In this document: positions 25,201 to 34,600 of the stretch, piece after piece
Numbering within the stretch: the stretch's first letter is position 1
How the letters are laid out: each line of letters begins with the position of its first letter
Notes under the pieces: model-generated
Database searches by the model: none
The model's input: the letters and a program-made list of their open reading frames with translations, nothing else
Told to the model about the DNA's origin: nothing
Translations under genes and position numbers: made by a program
NCBI GenBank assembly: GCA_037013685.1
Contig: CM072908.1
Location: 7,949,001 to 8,013,000 of the forward strand
DNA length: 64,000 nt
Direction: 5' to 3'
Source of the DNA: Acridotheres tristis
Lineage: Eukaryota; Chordata; Aves; Passeriformes; Sturnidae

Positions 25201-27025
25201 TTTGAAAACATGTCTGGAAGGAAAATAACTTGTGCTTTGTGCCATGCCTAGAGGGAAGCTCCTGGAGGAGGAGAATGCCCGGCTGCAGGACAAGCTCCAG
25301 CTCTGCAGCCATGTGGCCACCTCCCAGCGCCTTGCCAGGAACAGCCCTGCTCCCAACACAGAGGTGAGACCCCAGGAGGGCTGGGATCAGCAGGAATCTG
25401 ATGTCTGGGGGGCTGAGAAAGAGCTGGATCCATCCCTTGAGATGGAAAGGGTTCCCATATGGTAGGTGGTGACAACTGTGGTGAGGAGAGGCTTTGTGAG
25501 GAGCTGAAGGCTCCATACACTCAGCCCCTGCTCATCCCTGAGCGGCTGTCCATGGGATCACCTTCCACAGGGACAGGAATCTCACTTGGCACATTTAGAG
25601 CTGTTCAAAGGCCTTAGTTGTAAAGTTTGCTTTAGGAAAGGAGAACCAACCCTGTGTGTGAGACTGGGAATGTTCGTCCTGCCAGGAGGAATGTTCCTCC
25701 TTCAGGCCAAGCTGAGCAATAATTCCTGAGCTGAGTGAAAGTATTGGCCACGTTAATGAAGAACTTTGGCTGGAGAAATGGAGAAAATCCAGGAAATCAA
25801 AGAGTTTTCAAATCATCCAGGTGGATTCAGGAGTTTATTGGGACTTTTAATTTGGAGATAATCCAGGTAGGTTGGAAATTACCTGTTGAGGAAGAAAGAG
25901 CTGTTTGGGCCTCACCTGGCCTTGGTAGAACCTGGTTTGGATATTTAGTATAAATTTACACCCAAAGGACAACCACATCTCTGAGTGGCACCTCTGTGGG
26001 GCTGCAGTTGGTGGAGAGGACTCTCAGTGAAGCTGAGGGAGAGTTTGGAAGACCAGGAATTGTTGGAATTCAGGGTTTGACCTGTACCACCTCCTTTCAA
26101 AGTCTCTGTTCCTCCTTCCAGGACTCGAAGATTGCTCCTGGCTCTGAACGCCAACCACAGAGTAAGGTGTTGCCACGTCCTCGTGCCAGGTACTGTGGGG
26201 GGGAGGAGGAGCCAGGGAGGACCCACTTGAGCATTTTGGCTGCTCCACTCTGTGCTTTCACCTCCCAGAGGCCATTTTTGTTAATTTTTCGTCAAATTTT
26301 AGGGAAAATGGTATTAAAATGGCATTAAAATGGTATTAAAACCAGTCAGCTGATGGGATGGGGAAGTCAGATTTTCAGAATAATTTAGGGAACACGGGGA
26401 TTTAGGAATCTTGATGCTCAGGAGCTTTGGAGGAGTCTTTATACAAGAGGTGGTAAGACTTGAAGTCCTAGTATGGCCAGAGCTGTGTCCCACATCATTC
26501 TGGGATGTGTTCCTCCATTCCAATCCATGCCAAACCAGATGAGGGGAAGGCAGAGAGACCCTGCAGCTCTGGAGATGCAGTTCAGGGGATTTGGTCACAG
26601 CCCCAGGTGCTGTTGGGGTGAAGGATGGTCCAAGCAGGTTGGACCTAGACCAGCAACCCTCTGGGCTGGCTGAGGGTGTTTCCCTTCCTTGGTTGGAGAG
26701 GGAGCCTTGATCCAAGAGAAGAGCATCAACATTGTCCTGTGCTGCTCAGAGGTGTTGGGTAAGGGTCACCCAGACTCCACACAATGACAGAAAATTGAAA
26801 TTTTCCAGCTTCCCAGCCCGAGATGTCCCAGAGCCCCTCGGCGCCCTGAAGGCCCCACAGAACATGAAACCTGAGGGAGAGGCTGAGAGCCAGGATTCTT
26901 CCTTCTGCCTGTCTCCCTCGCAGCCTTCAGAGATCGGGTACCTGAATGTGGCCTCTCCTGGGGACAGCACAGCCCCCACGGCCTCACCTCTGCAGGACGA
27001 GAGCCTTGGCTCCGAGAACTTCTGA
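527..27025 (+). CDS. CCDC30: CCDC30, coiled-coil protein, 21 exons (5' end may lie outside the window)
   Basis: Exons read 527-672, 3415-3530, 5363-5455, 5654-5707, 6163-6269, 7026-7206, 11207-11305, 11940-12080, 13482-13619, 15046-15203, 16507-16747, 18124-18297, 18926-19135, 19698-19855, 20304-20451, 21676-21797, 23261-23402, 24836-24972, 25252-25363, 26122-26189 and 26809-27025. Each starts after AG; all end before GT except the fourth. Codon phase closes through the whole chain, giving about 986 codons to TGA at 27023-27025. The product is almost entirely Glu/Lys/Gln/Leu-rich heptad sequence, as expected of a long coiled-coil scaffold. I assign it to CCDC30 from family memory of the C-terminal half (for example [20 protein letters not shown]), not from an alignment. 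The molecular function of CCDC30 is poorly defined. Exon 1 enters in mid-codon, so the start codon is further left. Exons 4 and 9 carry retroelements at their ends (separate entries). Confidence 0.85.
2365..2432 (+). mobile_element. CR1 3' end
   Basis: Short remnant: gatgatcttcggggtcccct, tccaacccagcccattctgt and the ggttctgtga tail. Confidence 0.65.
3096..3297 (+). repeat. Minisatellite in CCDC30 intron 2
   Basis: Imperfect units of about 20-45 bases built on gatgtg and tgttccca motifs (for example gtggatgtgggatgt), repeated about eight times. The open frames across it on both strands are products of the repeat. Confidence 0.7.
5654..5752 (+). CDS. CCDC30: CCDC30 exon 4 with CR1-derived end (alternative reading)
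   Basis: The recognisable exon is 5654-5707. From 5708 the sequence is CR1 3'-end sequence, matching the copy that starts near 18362. No GT follows base 5707. If the exon reads on into the CR1, the frame stays open for 15 further codons ([15 protein letters not shown]) and meets AGG|gtgttc at 5752/5753, which leaves phase 0 and matches the next exon. So there are two in-frame outcomes: skipping of the 54-base exon, or a 99-base exon with 15 CR1-encoded residues. Only transcripts can decide. Confidence 0.4.
5708..6112 (+). mobile_element. CR1 fragment abutting CCDC30 exon 4
   Basis: Starts directly after exon-4 base 5707 and runs to the CR1 3' end near 6112. Bases 5768-5912 are almost identical to 18417-18561. 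Confidence 0.85.
7470..7720 (-). mobile_element. CR1 3' end
   Basis: Reverse CR1: ccatgggcagggacacctt, ggttgctccaagccctgtcc, cttggacacttccagggat. Confidence 0.8.
8136..8440 (-). other. Unidentified coding-like open stretch on the minus strand inside a CCDC30 intron
   Basis: Read on the minus strand, this interval is open for about 100 codons and has a helical, protein-like composition: [18 protein letters not shown], then [20 protein letters not shown] and [15 protein letters not shown]. It does not resemble the low-complexity frames seen in CR1 copies, and it lies in the 4-kb intron between exons 6 and 7 (7207-11206). A GT on the minus strand inside the frame (after NNCFTS) could be a donor, and AG is present just upstream near 8443. 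I do not recognise the family. It could be an orphan exon, a retrocopy fragment or chance. Confidence 0.3.
10075..10300 (+). mobile_element. CR1 3' end
   Basis: ggaggccctggaaaggttg, ggcttggagcaacctggga, then the tccaatccaaaccagtctga tail. Confidence 0.8.
11207..16747 (+). CDS. CCDC30: CCDC30 exons 7-11, central part
   Basis: Exon 7 (11207-11305) begins [20 protein letters not shown]; exon 8 (11940-12080) [20 protein letters not shown]; exon 9 (13482-13619) [20 protein letters not shown]; exon 10 (15046-15203) [20 protein letters not shown]; exon 11 (16507-16747) a 241-base coil with [20 protein letters not shown]. Exons 6 to 10 all join in phase 0. The intron after exon 6 is about 4 kb and contains a CR1 pair and an unexplained minus-strand open stretch near 8.2 kb. 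Exon 9 is a Ser/Thr/His-rich linker rather than a coil; its donor is overwritten by a solo LTR. Confidence 0.75.
13623..14236. mobile_element. Solo LTR in the splice donor of CCDC30 exon 9
   Basis: The element starts TGTTGGTTTGAAAG and ends ...CCCAGGACA, with the TG...CA ends of a retroviral LTR. It is flanked by the direct repeat agaggtg at 13616-13622 and 14237-14243. The ancestral junction was GAG|gtgagg; now exon 9 ends GAG|gtgtgt because the duplicated gtg restores the GT. On the + strand the LTR also holds AATAAA at 13694-13699. No internal retroviral sequence is present. Confidence 0.85.
15775..16125 (-). mobile_element. Two adjacent reverse CR1 3' ends
   Basis: 15775-15962 starts gaatcattcaggctggaaaa; 15963-16125 starts gaatcatagaatttcagact. 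The second copy is inserted next to the truncated end of the first. Confidence 0.75.
17838..17990 (-). mobile_element. CR1 3' end
   Basis: Reverse tail: gaatcattgaggcctctgag, atcatcaagtccgac, then the ccacatccacatgg motif. Confidence 0.75.
18124..27025 (+). CDS. CCDC30: CCDC30 exons 12-21, C-terminal coiled coil and tail
   Basis: This is the best recognised part. Exon 12 (18124-18297) carries [20 protein letters not shown]; exon 13 (18926-19135) [20 protein letters not shown]; exon 14 (19698-19855) [20 protein letters not shown]; exon 15 (20304-20451) [20 protein letters not shown]; exon 16 (21676-21797) [20 protein letters not shown]; exon 17 (23261-23402) [20 protein letters not shown]; exon 18 (24836-24972) [20 protein letters not shown]; exon 19 (25252-25363) [20 protein letters not shown]. 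Exons 20 and 21 (26122-26189, 26809-27025) form a Pro/Ser-rich non-coil tail ending DESLGSENF before TGA. All donors have GT; the one after exon 14 (AAAAG|gtctct) is weak. A solo LTR lies in the intron between exons 15 and 16. Confidence 0.85.
18362..18785 (+). mobile_element. CR1 fragment
   Basis: From ctggagcccatctggagcc to the ctgggattcc tail. Its 5' half is nearly identical to the CR1 at 5708-6112. Confidence 0.85.
20619..21351. mobile_element. Solo LTR in the CCDC30 intron between exons 15 and 16
   Basis: Starts TGTCCCAGTTTGAAAGACAGG-type sequence and ends with the complement of a TTGGGGGTTGG start, with direct repeats tcctggg at 20612-20618 and 21352-21358. It is the same family as the elements at 56055 and 59441, in the opposite orientation. 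The GC-rich central part (20840-21220) is shared with them. Confidence 0.75.
21930..22340 (-). mobile_element. CR1 fragment
   Basis: Reverse copy with gggcagggacaccttctact and the longer upstream part, gggctctgagttctccctgg. Confidence 0.85.
23478..24085 (+). mobile_element. CR1 fragment, about 600 bases
   Basis: Clear CR1 3' region: gaggctgtactttgagtgct, gtccagaggaggcaacgagg, ggagactcaggggtgacctt, ending caatgatcttgaagatctct and gattctgtga. Confidence 0.9.
24095..24410 (-). mobile_element. CR1 fragment
   Basis: Reverse copy: ccatgggcagggacacctt, ggctgctccaagccctgtcc. Confidence 0.85.
24585..24715 (-). mobile_element. CR1 3' end
   Basis: Reverse tail: gtcattgaggttggagaaga and the ccacatccacatgg motif. 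Confidence 0.7.
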
Positions 27026-27345
27026 GATGTGAATGTTGGTGCAGCCTTACCTGAACTGCAGGACTTGGGCTCCTAGAGCCATGGGATGACAGAGCCTGCA
27101 AAGAAAATTGCCAAATGGACTGACCCCGAGATTTGTGGGATATATTCCAACTAAATGGTTCCACAGCTTTCTTTTACTTGCCCACCTGTAAATGTATGTG
27201 TGATCCCAGATCCACTGGAGGCTGGAATTTGTAGATGAACTCAGTACAGTGGTAGAGGGGTGGGGTGAAGGGTGTTTTCCCTCAAGTCTAGTTCCCTGTC
27301 CAGTCCAAATCTATAAATTTTTAAATAAAACTTGGAGAAGTTCCC
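27026..27345 (+). terminator. CCDC30: CCDC30 3' UTR with poly(A) signal
   Basis: After TGA at 27023-27025 the first AATAAA on the + strand is at 27324-27329, so cleavage is expected near 27345. The interval shows no CR1-type sequence. The end of the transcript is inferred from the hexamer only. Confidence 0.6.
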
Positions 27346-30300
27346 TTTTACCCTGTGCCCACAATCCATGCCCACACACTGTCATTCCCCTTTTTCCATG
27401 TTCTCAGAATTCCCTTTGCTTTGTGCAGATGTGAATGAGATATCTGAGCACTGGGGAGAGGATGGGAATGTTCATGGAAGGAAGATGGGAGGAAAGAGAA
27501 GCTCTGGGCACAGGATGCTATGGGCAGAGGGGTCAGAAATGAGATAAAGGTAGATGAAAGGGCAAAGGAAAATGGAATAGAGGCAGAAGAAAGGAGGGAT
27601 ATGAACATCCGGGAAAGGAAAGAAGATACATCTGGAATAGACGGTTTCTGAGGATGCTTGGGTGGGAGTGGGAGGGATCAGGCCATGCAAAACAGGGAGT
27701 GGAGGGGGTCTGAGGATGCCAAGAGGGAAGCAGTGGGATCAGAACTGCAGATCAGGTGGGAACAGAGCATGGCTGCACATCTCCATGGACCTTTCTGTGC
27801 TTTGTGGGCTCTCCCTGTGTGTTTTGGGGAGCTCTAGACTCCTCTGTGTGCCCCCTCTGCACCCTGGCTGTCCCTTAGAGGGTATCCCTAGCCCTGGTGT
27901 CCATTTTGGGGGCTGTCCCCACCCCTTGGTTTGTTTTGTGCCATGCCCAGGGCCCAGTGCTGCCTCTGGGTGCCCCTGGACCCTGGCTGTGCCTGTTCAG
28001 GCTCCCCATAGTGCTCAAGGAGCCTTTCGGGGTGCACAGAACCTCTCCATGGGCTTTTCTGTGTCACAGAGGACTGGGTGTGCCTTTGGCCTCCTCTGCA
28101 CACCCCAGTGTGTGTGAGCATTGCTTGGGGGAGTTTAGTGCATCCTCAGCCCTCTGGCTGTGTCCTGTGCTACCTCAGAGCCCCCCACTGAGCCTTTGGC
28201 TACCACAGACCCCAGTGAAGGTTTCAGAAACACTCCCATGGAGGGCTGAGGGGTTTCATCCCTTCTGATGGGGCAGAACTGGCTCAGCCACACTCAGGGA
28301 GAGGCAGAGTCAGGTCTTAGAAGGGGCAGAAACCATCAGAGACCCTGAAGGGCCCACAGACTCATTTCTGGGCTTTCCACCACAGAGCTGGGCATGACCC
28401 CAGTATTACATCAGACAGTGTAAAACTCCTGACCCCCGGGAAGGTACCTGGGTGTTCACATTGAGCCTGAGCCTCTATTAACCCACTGAACTTTGTGTTT
28501 TTGGAGCTTCCCCCGCACCTGATGGATCCAGACTGTGACCATCACTTTGACCGTGGACACTGAAAGTGCAACAACCAACTCTTGTAATAGCACCCAAGGC
28601 TGGTGAGACCTTTCCTCTCCACTCTCTACTCTGATCCTTTCTTTTTTTTTCTTTCTTTTCCTCATGTATTTTCTAAAGTGTTATTTCTATACTTTTATAT
28701 TGGTATATTTCTAAAGGAAATAACCAAAATGGCTACAATAGGTGATTTCCATTGCAACCAGTGGTAAAATAAATCTGACATATATTTATATATATATGTA
28801 TGTATGTGTGTAAACACCAATCATTCGGTGTCCTTTCATCCATTCCAAGCATCTATTAACCCAAGAGCCCACCTCAGAGATGGCTTGGAACAGCTCCATC
28901 AGTTCTTCCTCACCTCACAGCAGCTCTGTGCCCACACAACAGGATGGGCAATTTTCCACAACCCTCCAATGCCTTGAGTCTTGCGCCCTGTCTTGCAGTG
29001 AGGGGCCCAAAACAACCATAGTACGTGGCCTGGGACCTTCCCAGTGCTGGAAGCATAAAACAGGGAAGAAAATGAAAAGCTCCAAATGTGACAGGGCCAT
29101 GGTGCAAATATGGAACCAGAGGGAAGTCTGTGGTTTGTGTTTTGGCATTGAGAGGAACATGGAACAGGGCATGGCCTCGTTTTTCTGCTTGATGCCCAAC
29201 AACTCCTACCAAGGAATATTCTGTACACTGCTATGGCGGCCAGGGCTCAGTTGGTGTGAACTTCCCAGAGAGGGTCTCACAAGGGACAACCTTCCAGGGG
29301 CTCTGGCAGTTCTGGCTGCCGGGGAACCTCAGCAAGGTGGACAGCCTGTGGCTGCAAGCAGTCAGCTCTTAGCAGTGAATTTCAGCTCTATGATTCCAGC
29401 TCTGCCTTCTAAGACACCCCAGGCCAACTCAGGGACAGAGAGACAGAAGTGTTGTATGGCTGTTCCACAGAGGTTCCTTTGTTGTCCAGCAGCTCTGAGA
29501 AGGGGGCCAGTGATGACACCTGCCTCGCTGAACCGGGGAAAAACCAGGGGTTTTATGGGGAAAGCAAGGGTGGTACCAAAGGGGGAAGGACCAGTAGCAT
29601 ACAAAGAATCGACATGGGCACCAAAGCATGATGAGATAGCTGAAGCCCCTTGGGATAGCTCACCACGACCAGGAGGATGTGCCCATCTGAGGGGTATTTC
29701 TCCAGGGGGGTCGAGGTAAACTTATGGGCTTCCACAGTGTGTTCAAGGGAAATCCCTCCAGGGCAGAGCTGGGGCAGGCTTATCGGCCTCCACACACTGG
29801 GGTCTCAGAGAGCAGGAGGTTTGACCACGACCCTACCCACAGCACGTTGCACAGTTGTGGTTAATAAGGTAAGATATGTACCCCAATTTTATACCTACGT
29901 AGGGGATGAGAGCTCAACCTGGAATTTGGAGGTACAGATTGGTGATGTTGTCCCCTTCAATCTGCCCAGAAGGGATGCCCCAGGGTAAATCCCTGGGTAA
30001 GGCCATGTTGAGTATTTTGATACAAGAAATGAATCTGTGATTGTAGTGGCATTGTTGGAGCTCCCTGGGGCTGTACTGCAGGTTTGTTTTCCTTATGCCC
30101 AGCACAGGAATGGATCTGGTATGAAGTAAATGGGATCCCTGTAATTGGTAATCGTGGATTCAGTTAACTGGGATCAGTTACCCTGTATGTCATACTCAAT
30201 GGACCCTGCTCTGGGTGAACCCCGCCAGAACTACACTTCACGGACTATTCATGCATCCAGTATCAGCCCTATAGCTGTTTTTGCAATAACCTATTGTGGT

Positions 30301-31600
30301 ACATCCTCCTCCTCCTGCTCTATGGAAGCTCCTGATAAGTCCCTGATTAAGTGAAGTGTACCAGGAACTCCTGAGTATAACAGGAACAGCAGCTGCCTGT
30401 CCAAGATGAGGAACAAAGGATAATCATTCATTCCCTGACAGCCTTGGAACAGTCCCTGCCTGAGTCAGAGCCTGAGTGGAACAGTGCCATTGTTGCTGGA
30501 GTTTTGAAAACAATTTCCAAATGTTTTGGATAAATTGGATTCTGGCCAGGATGGAAATTTACTGATGACTCAAGCCAGTCATCTCCTGACCTTGCAAACA
30601 CCTTGGAAGTCTCCTGTGCTGCAGCTCTGTGCCTGTGTAGGAATGAGGCCCACAGTCTGAGATAAGGAATTTCCATGGGATATTTGGTGATGGGAGTACC
30701 TGGGTGTGATCACCTGCTGAGGGGGTGATGGGTTATCAGGCAGAGGCCGCATAATCCCTATCCTTGGAATCTGCTGGGTGGAAGAGGGCGTGCTGCTCAG
30801 GTGTCACATTCTGTTCTGCCTTTGCCAAGGCCAAAAGCCTTTGTAATCTCTCTCATTATGACTCTCTTGATATCCCTCATTTCCAGATAAATTGGATGCT
30901 CCTCCCTCCTCCCCAAAGCATGGCCACCCCTTAGCAAAGATTTCTGCCTCCAGATGCATCAGAGAATTCCTGGGAACATTAGTCCTGTGCAGTTTTTATA
31001 GGTCCAGTGCGTTTATGACTCTCAGTCTAACAAGAGTCTGTAACCTGCTGCTCTAATAAACTGCACTGTTGGTGAATTTGTGTCTGTGAAAATTTCCACT
31101 GGATATGACCAGACTTGCCAGGTGGAACTGGCTCCTATCAGGAATTCAGCCCTGCTGCCCCAGCCCCTTTGATCCCTCAAGACCAGCTGGGACATTAGGT
31201 TTGTTTTCTGCCAAATTTCTAGCCCATAACACAGCAGTTCCCAATATCCACGGTATCATGTAAATAATTCTAAATCGATTTCCATTCTATTTTCCTGTGT
31301 GCTTCAGCAGCCGCTCTGGGAGACTCGTCGGAAAGGGCAGTGGCTGGGTGGGAGCAGCCCCTCAAAATGATGAGTGCAGCCTGCTTCTCCTGTAGGGTGA
31401 AGCCTGGGGGCAGGGCGGTATCTGTGTGGGGCTCTGCAGCCCCTTGGTGAGACATGTGAGGTCACAGTAAGACGTTCTGCCTCCATGGAACCATAACACC
31501 CATTTCCCTGAGAGCCAGAGACCAGCCCAGCTGCGGTGCCCCACTGTTCCACCAGGCCTCCCGTCCTAGGGCCATGGTGGGATGGACAGGAGGAGAGGAA
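27346..31600. other. Interval between CCDC30 and the CCDC81-like gene
   Basis: No exon set is recognisable. A 279-codon + frame at 28880-29719 and shorter pieces at 29840-30360 (one ending in a hydrophobic leucine-rich stretch) may be a decayed retroviral region; ctaataaactgcactg at 31050 resembles an LTR polyadenylation area. The remainder is unique-looking sequence with no function I can name. Confidence 0.35.
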
Positions 31601-31626
31601 GTAGTCGGGCAGAAGGAGCTGCAGCC

Positions 31627-34600
31627 ATGACAGAGCTTTTCCCTGGCTTCCTCCTTGCACTGTCTCCAGATCTTGTGTACTTCCACAAGGATGGTAAAGT
31701 CTGACATCCCCTGAGGTCCTGGGGGTAGGAATGTGTTGGTGGCTTTGCCCAGGGAGAGGGTCCCTTTGGAGAAGGGGGTCTGACATTAGGAAGGTGAAGG
31801 GGGGGATGATAAACTTCATAACTTCAGTATGGCCCTTTCTCTTCTTCTGACAGAAATCACTAAAGTTTGGGACAATGTATCTGAGTGCTATCACCAAGAC
31901 CTGCTGCTGAAGAAGGTGGGGCTGGTTTCCTCATGGTCCTCCCTCAGACCATGGGGGTTTCCTGATCCTTCCCCATCCTGCCTGGCCCTCATCCAGCCTA
32001 GAGGGCAGAAGAGGTGTCCCAGGCAGACCCTGCATTTTAGCCAGAGACCCATTGTGAATGCAGGCAAGAAGTCAAGCAGCCCTTGAGTAGAAGAATGTTG
32101 GATTTCCTCTTTGGAGTCTTCCGCAGGATGGCTGGAAAGGAGGGACACTCAAGCAGTACTCCTGCACTCCTTGGGCTTTCCCAGGCTCCAGGAGTTTCTC
32201 CCATATATCTTGCACCCTGCAGATCCTGAAGAGGAGGGAGTGAGGAACCATCTGGAGTGAAAGGCTCTTCTCCAAAGTTTTCCTGGGGGGTCCACGTCAA
32301 GCCTTGGAGCTGTAGGGGTGGAAAGGCCACAGATCACTCTTAGCCTTCCCTCCTGTTTACCCTCTGATTGCCTGCTTTTGCTTCCAGAGAGTTGGGCTGA
32401 TGGGCCTGGGTACCATCCACATTATGAAAAGACCTATCTGGCATGGAGAAGGGGAAGGTTTCATGGCAGACAGTCTGGAGTTTGATCTGAACAAGCCATT
32501 TATGGTGGGGAAGAAGCGTGTCCATGGGAAAAGCCCCATGCCTGGTAAGATGAGCCCTTCAGCCTTGTGCTCCTGCCGGACAGGGATGGGTCCCTCCAGC
32601 AGTCCCTCCAGGGCTCCCTGGGTGCCCACGATGTACTGGCTGCTGCTTGAGAGCTCCTGGAATTGTTTTTGACAATCTCCTGGCACCGAAGAGGCTGATG
32701 ATCCCCACCACCTTGGGAAGGCAGGAACCAGCATTCCTGCTGGAGCATGGTGGTTGAGCTGACAGTTCAGGGACAGGGGCTCATGGCACAAAAGCAGGGC
32801 ATTTACTGCTGGGTGAGGAGTCACTGCGGTGGGAGGTTGTTAGTGGACTCTCAAGGGACCACAGAAGGACAGAGTGAGTGACCTTGTGTTGGTTGGTTTC
32901 TCCACAGGACTCTCCAAAGCAGACGAGTTGGTCTGTGCTGAGGTGGCCTTGCGCCTGCACAAGCCCAAGGCCACCATCGTGATGTGCATCGAGGCCACAT
33001 TAAAGATCTGTGAGTGGGCCTTGTCCAGTGGCCAGAACTTCGACTTTGTGTTCAAGGACATTGGCATCCTGGTCTGCCGGGGAAACCATGTGGTCATGAG
33101 GTTCTTTGAAGACTTGGTCCAAAAGGTGGCTCAGTCACAGCACCTAGCAGAGGGTTTGCTCCAGGTGAGTCTGGCATGTATTTTATGTACCCTCAAACTC
33201 CTGGGGACTCAGCCGTGGCCTTGGGCAGCTTTCCATGGTTCTGGTTGCTGAGTTTGCCCTCCTGCTCCCAGGGAATTAGCCCTGGGCTTTGGCTCCTGTG
33301 TGTCCAGGCTGCTGGCATGGCCTTGTTGTCCCAAAATGCCAAGATCCTGAGGATGGCTCATGGATTTGGGACAATGTGGGGCACAGGGTGGTGGAGAGAG
33401 AGCTGGGGCTGGCAGTTGAGGGGAGGCAGCAGGGGCTGGGAGTGGAAGAGGGGTTTTGTGCCTTGTGAGCAGCAGATAAATTCTCTGTAGATCCTGCCAT
33501 GTCTCTGTCCCTGTTGCAGTCACCAAATCTGAAGCCGTTATTCATAGCCCACATGGAAAAGGACATTTCCCAGATTCCACCTGGAGGTGTCTTAGTGCTG
33601 CCACAGTGAGTGCAATTGTTTCTGTACATGGTGGGGTGACAACCAAGCAACACTTTTGGTCCTGGCTTCTTCTTCCATGTGGGAGGAATCCTTGGATGTA
33701 TGTAATTTTGGAGGTGGAATTGAAATTGTGCAAGGTCCATGGCCATTCTGGTTTCTTTGGGGAGTGTCTTCAGGTGGATTCCTTGGGAAGAGGGCCTGCT
33801 TTACCTTCCCACCTCTGTGGGAATTACCCCAGAGGCACAGATGGGGGCCATGGAGCCGACAGCTTCACCAGCTACTTTCTTTTCATTCGAGAAAGACTGA
33901 GAACCAACAGGCCCCAGAGCCTGGGATGTTCTCAGTCACAGTGGGTTTGTTTTCCCTGGAAAGCATCTCCGACAAGCGGGATCCCAGACCTGGCTGAGAG
34001 GAGCCCTGTGGAGGGAGACTCTTTTGCCCATGCTCCAGTGTTAAGTTTCCTTTGGAAAACTGGATTCCTGGGAACAGCTTCTTCCCAGACGCTGCCATGG
34101 ATTCTGCTGTCCTTATTCAAACTGGTGTCACCACCTCCTTTGTAGCTTTGTGAAGGCAGATGGGAAGTCCCAGCCACATCCTGTAAGTGCTTCCCTACAA
34201 GGTACTGGAACCAGAAGCAAAACCAACACCAAGCACCAAAAAACGCTGGGTAAGTTCCCTTCTAGGAAATGACGTCCTCCATGCCAAAGAGAATTCTGTC
34301 TCCTGCGAGACAAGTGTCCCAGCAGGTCACTCTTTTTCTGAATGGGGACCCAAGGAAGCAGTGGGACAGGATCATGGAGCGGCACAGCCCTCAGGGAAGG
34401 AGACTGGGCTGGGACAGGATGGCTGGGCGATCCCTCACGCCCAAAGTGTTCTGGAGATGCAGTTGAGAGGAGCTTCCTCTTTTTCTTCTTCAGGGAACCT
34501 TCCCAGCCAACACCTCTTTCTTCGTCCGCGTCTTTCTCCAAGTCGGATATGTGATGTGAAAGTGATAGGAAGAGAAAAGAAAAAGGCTGATGGTAGAGTG

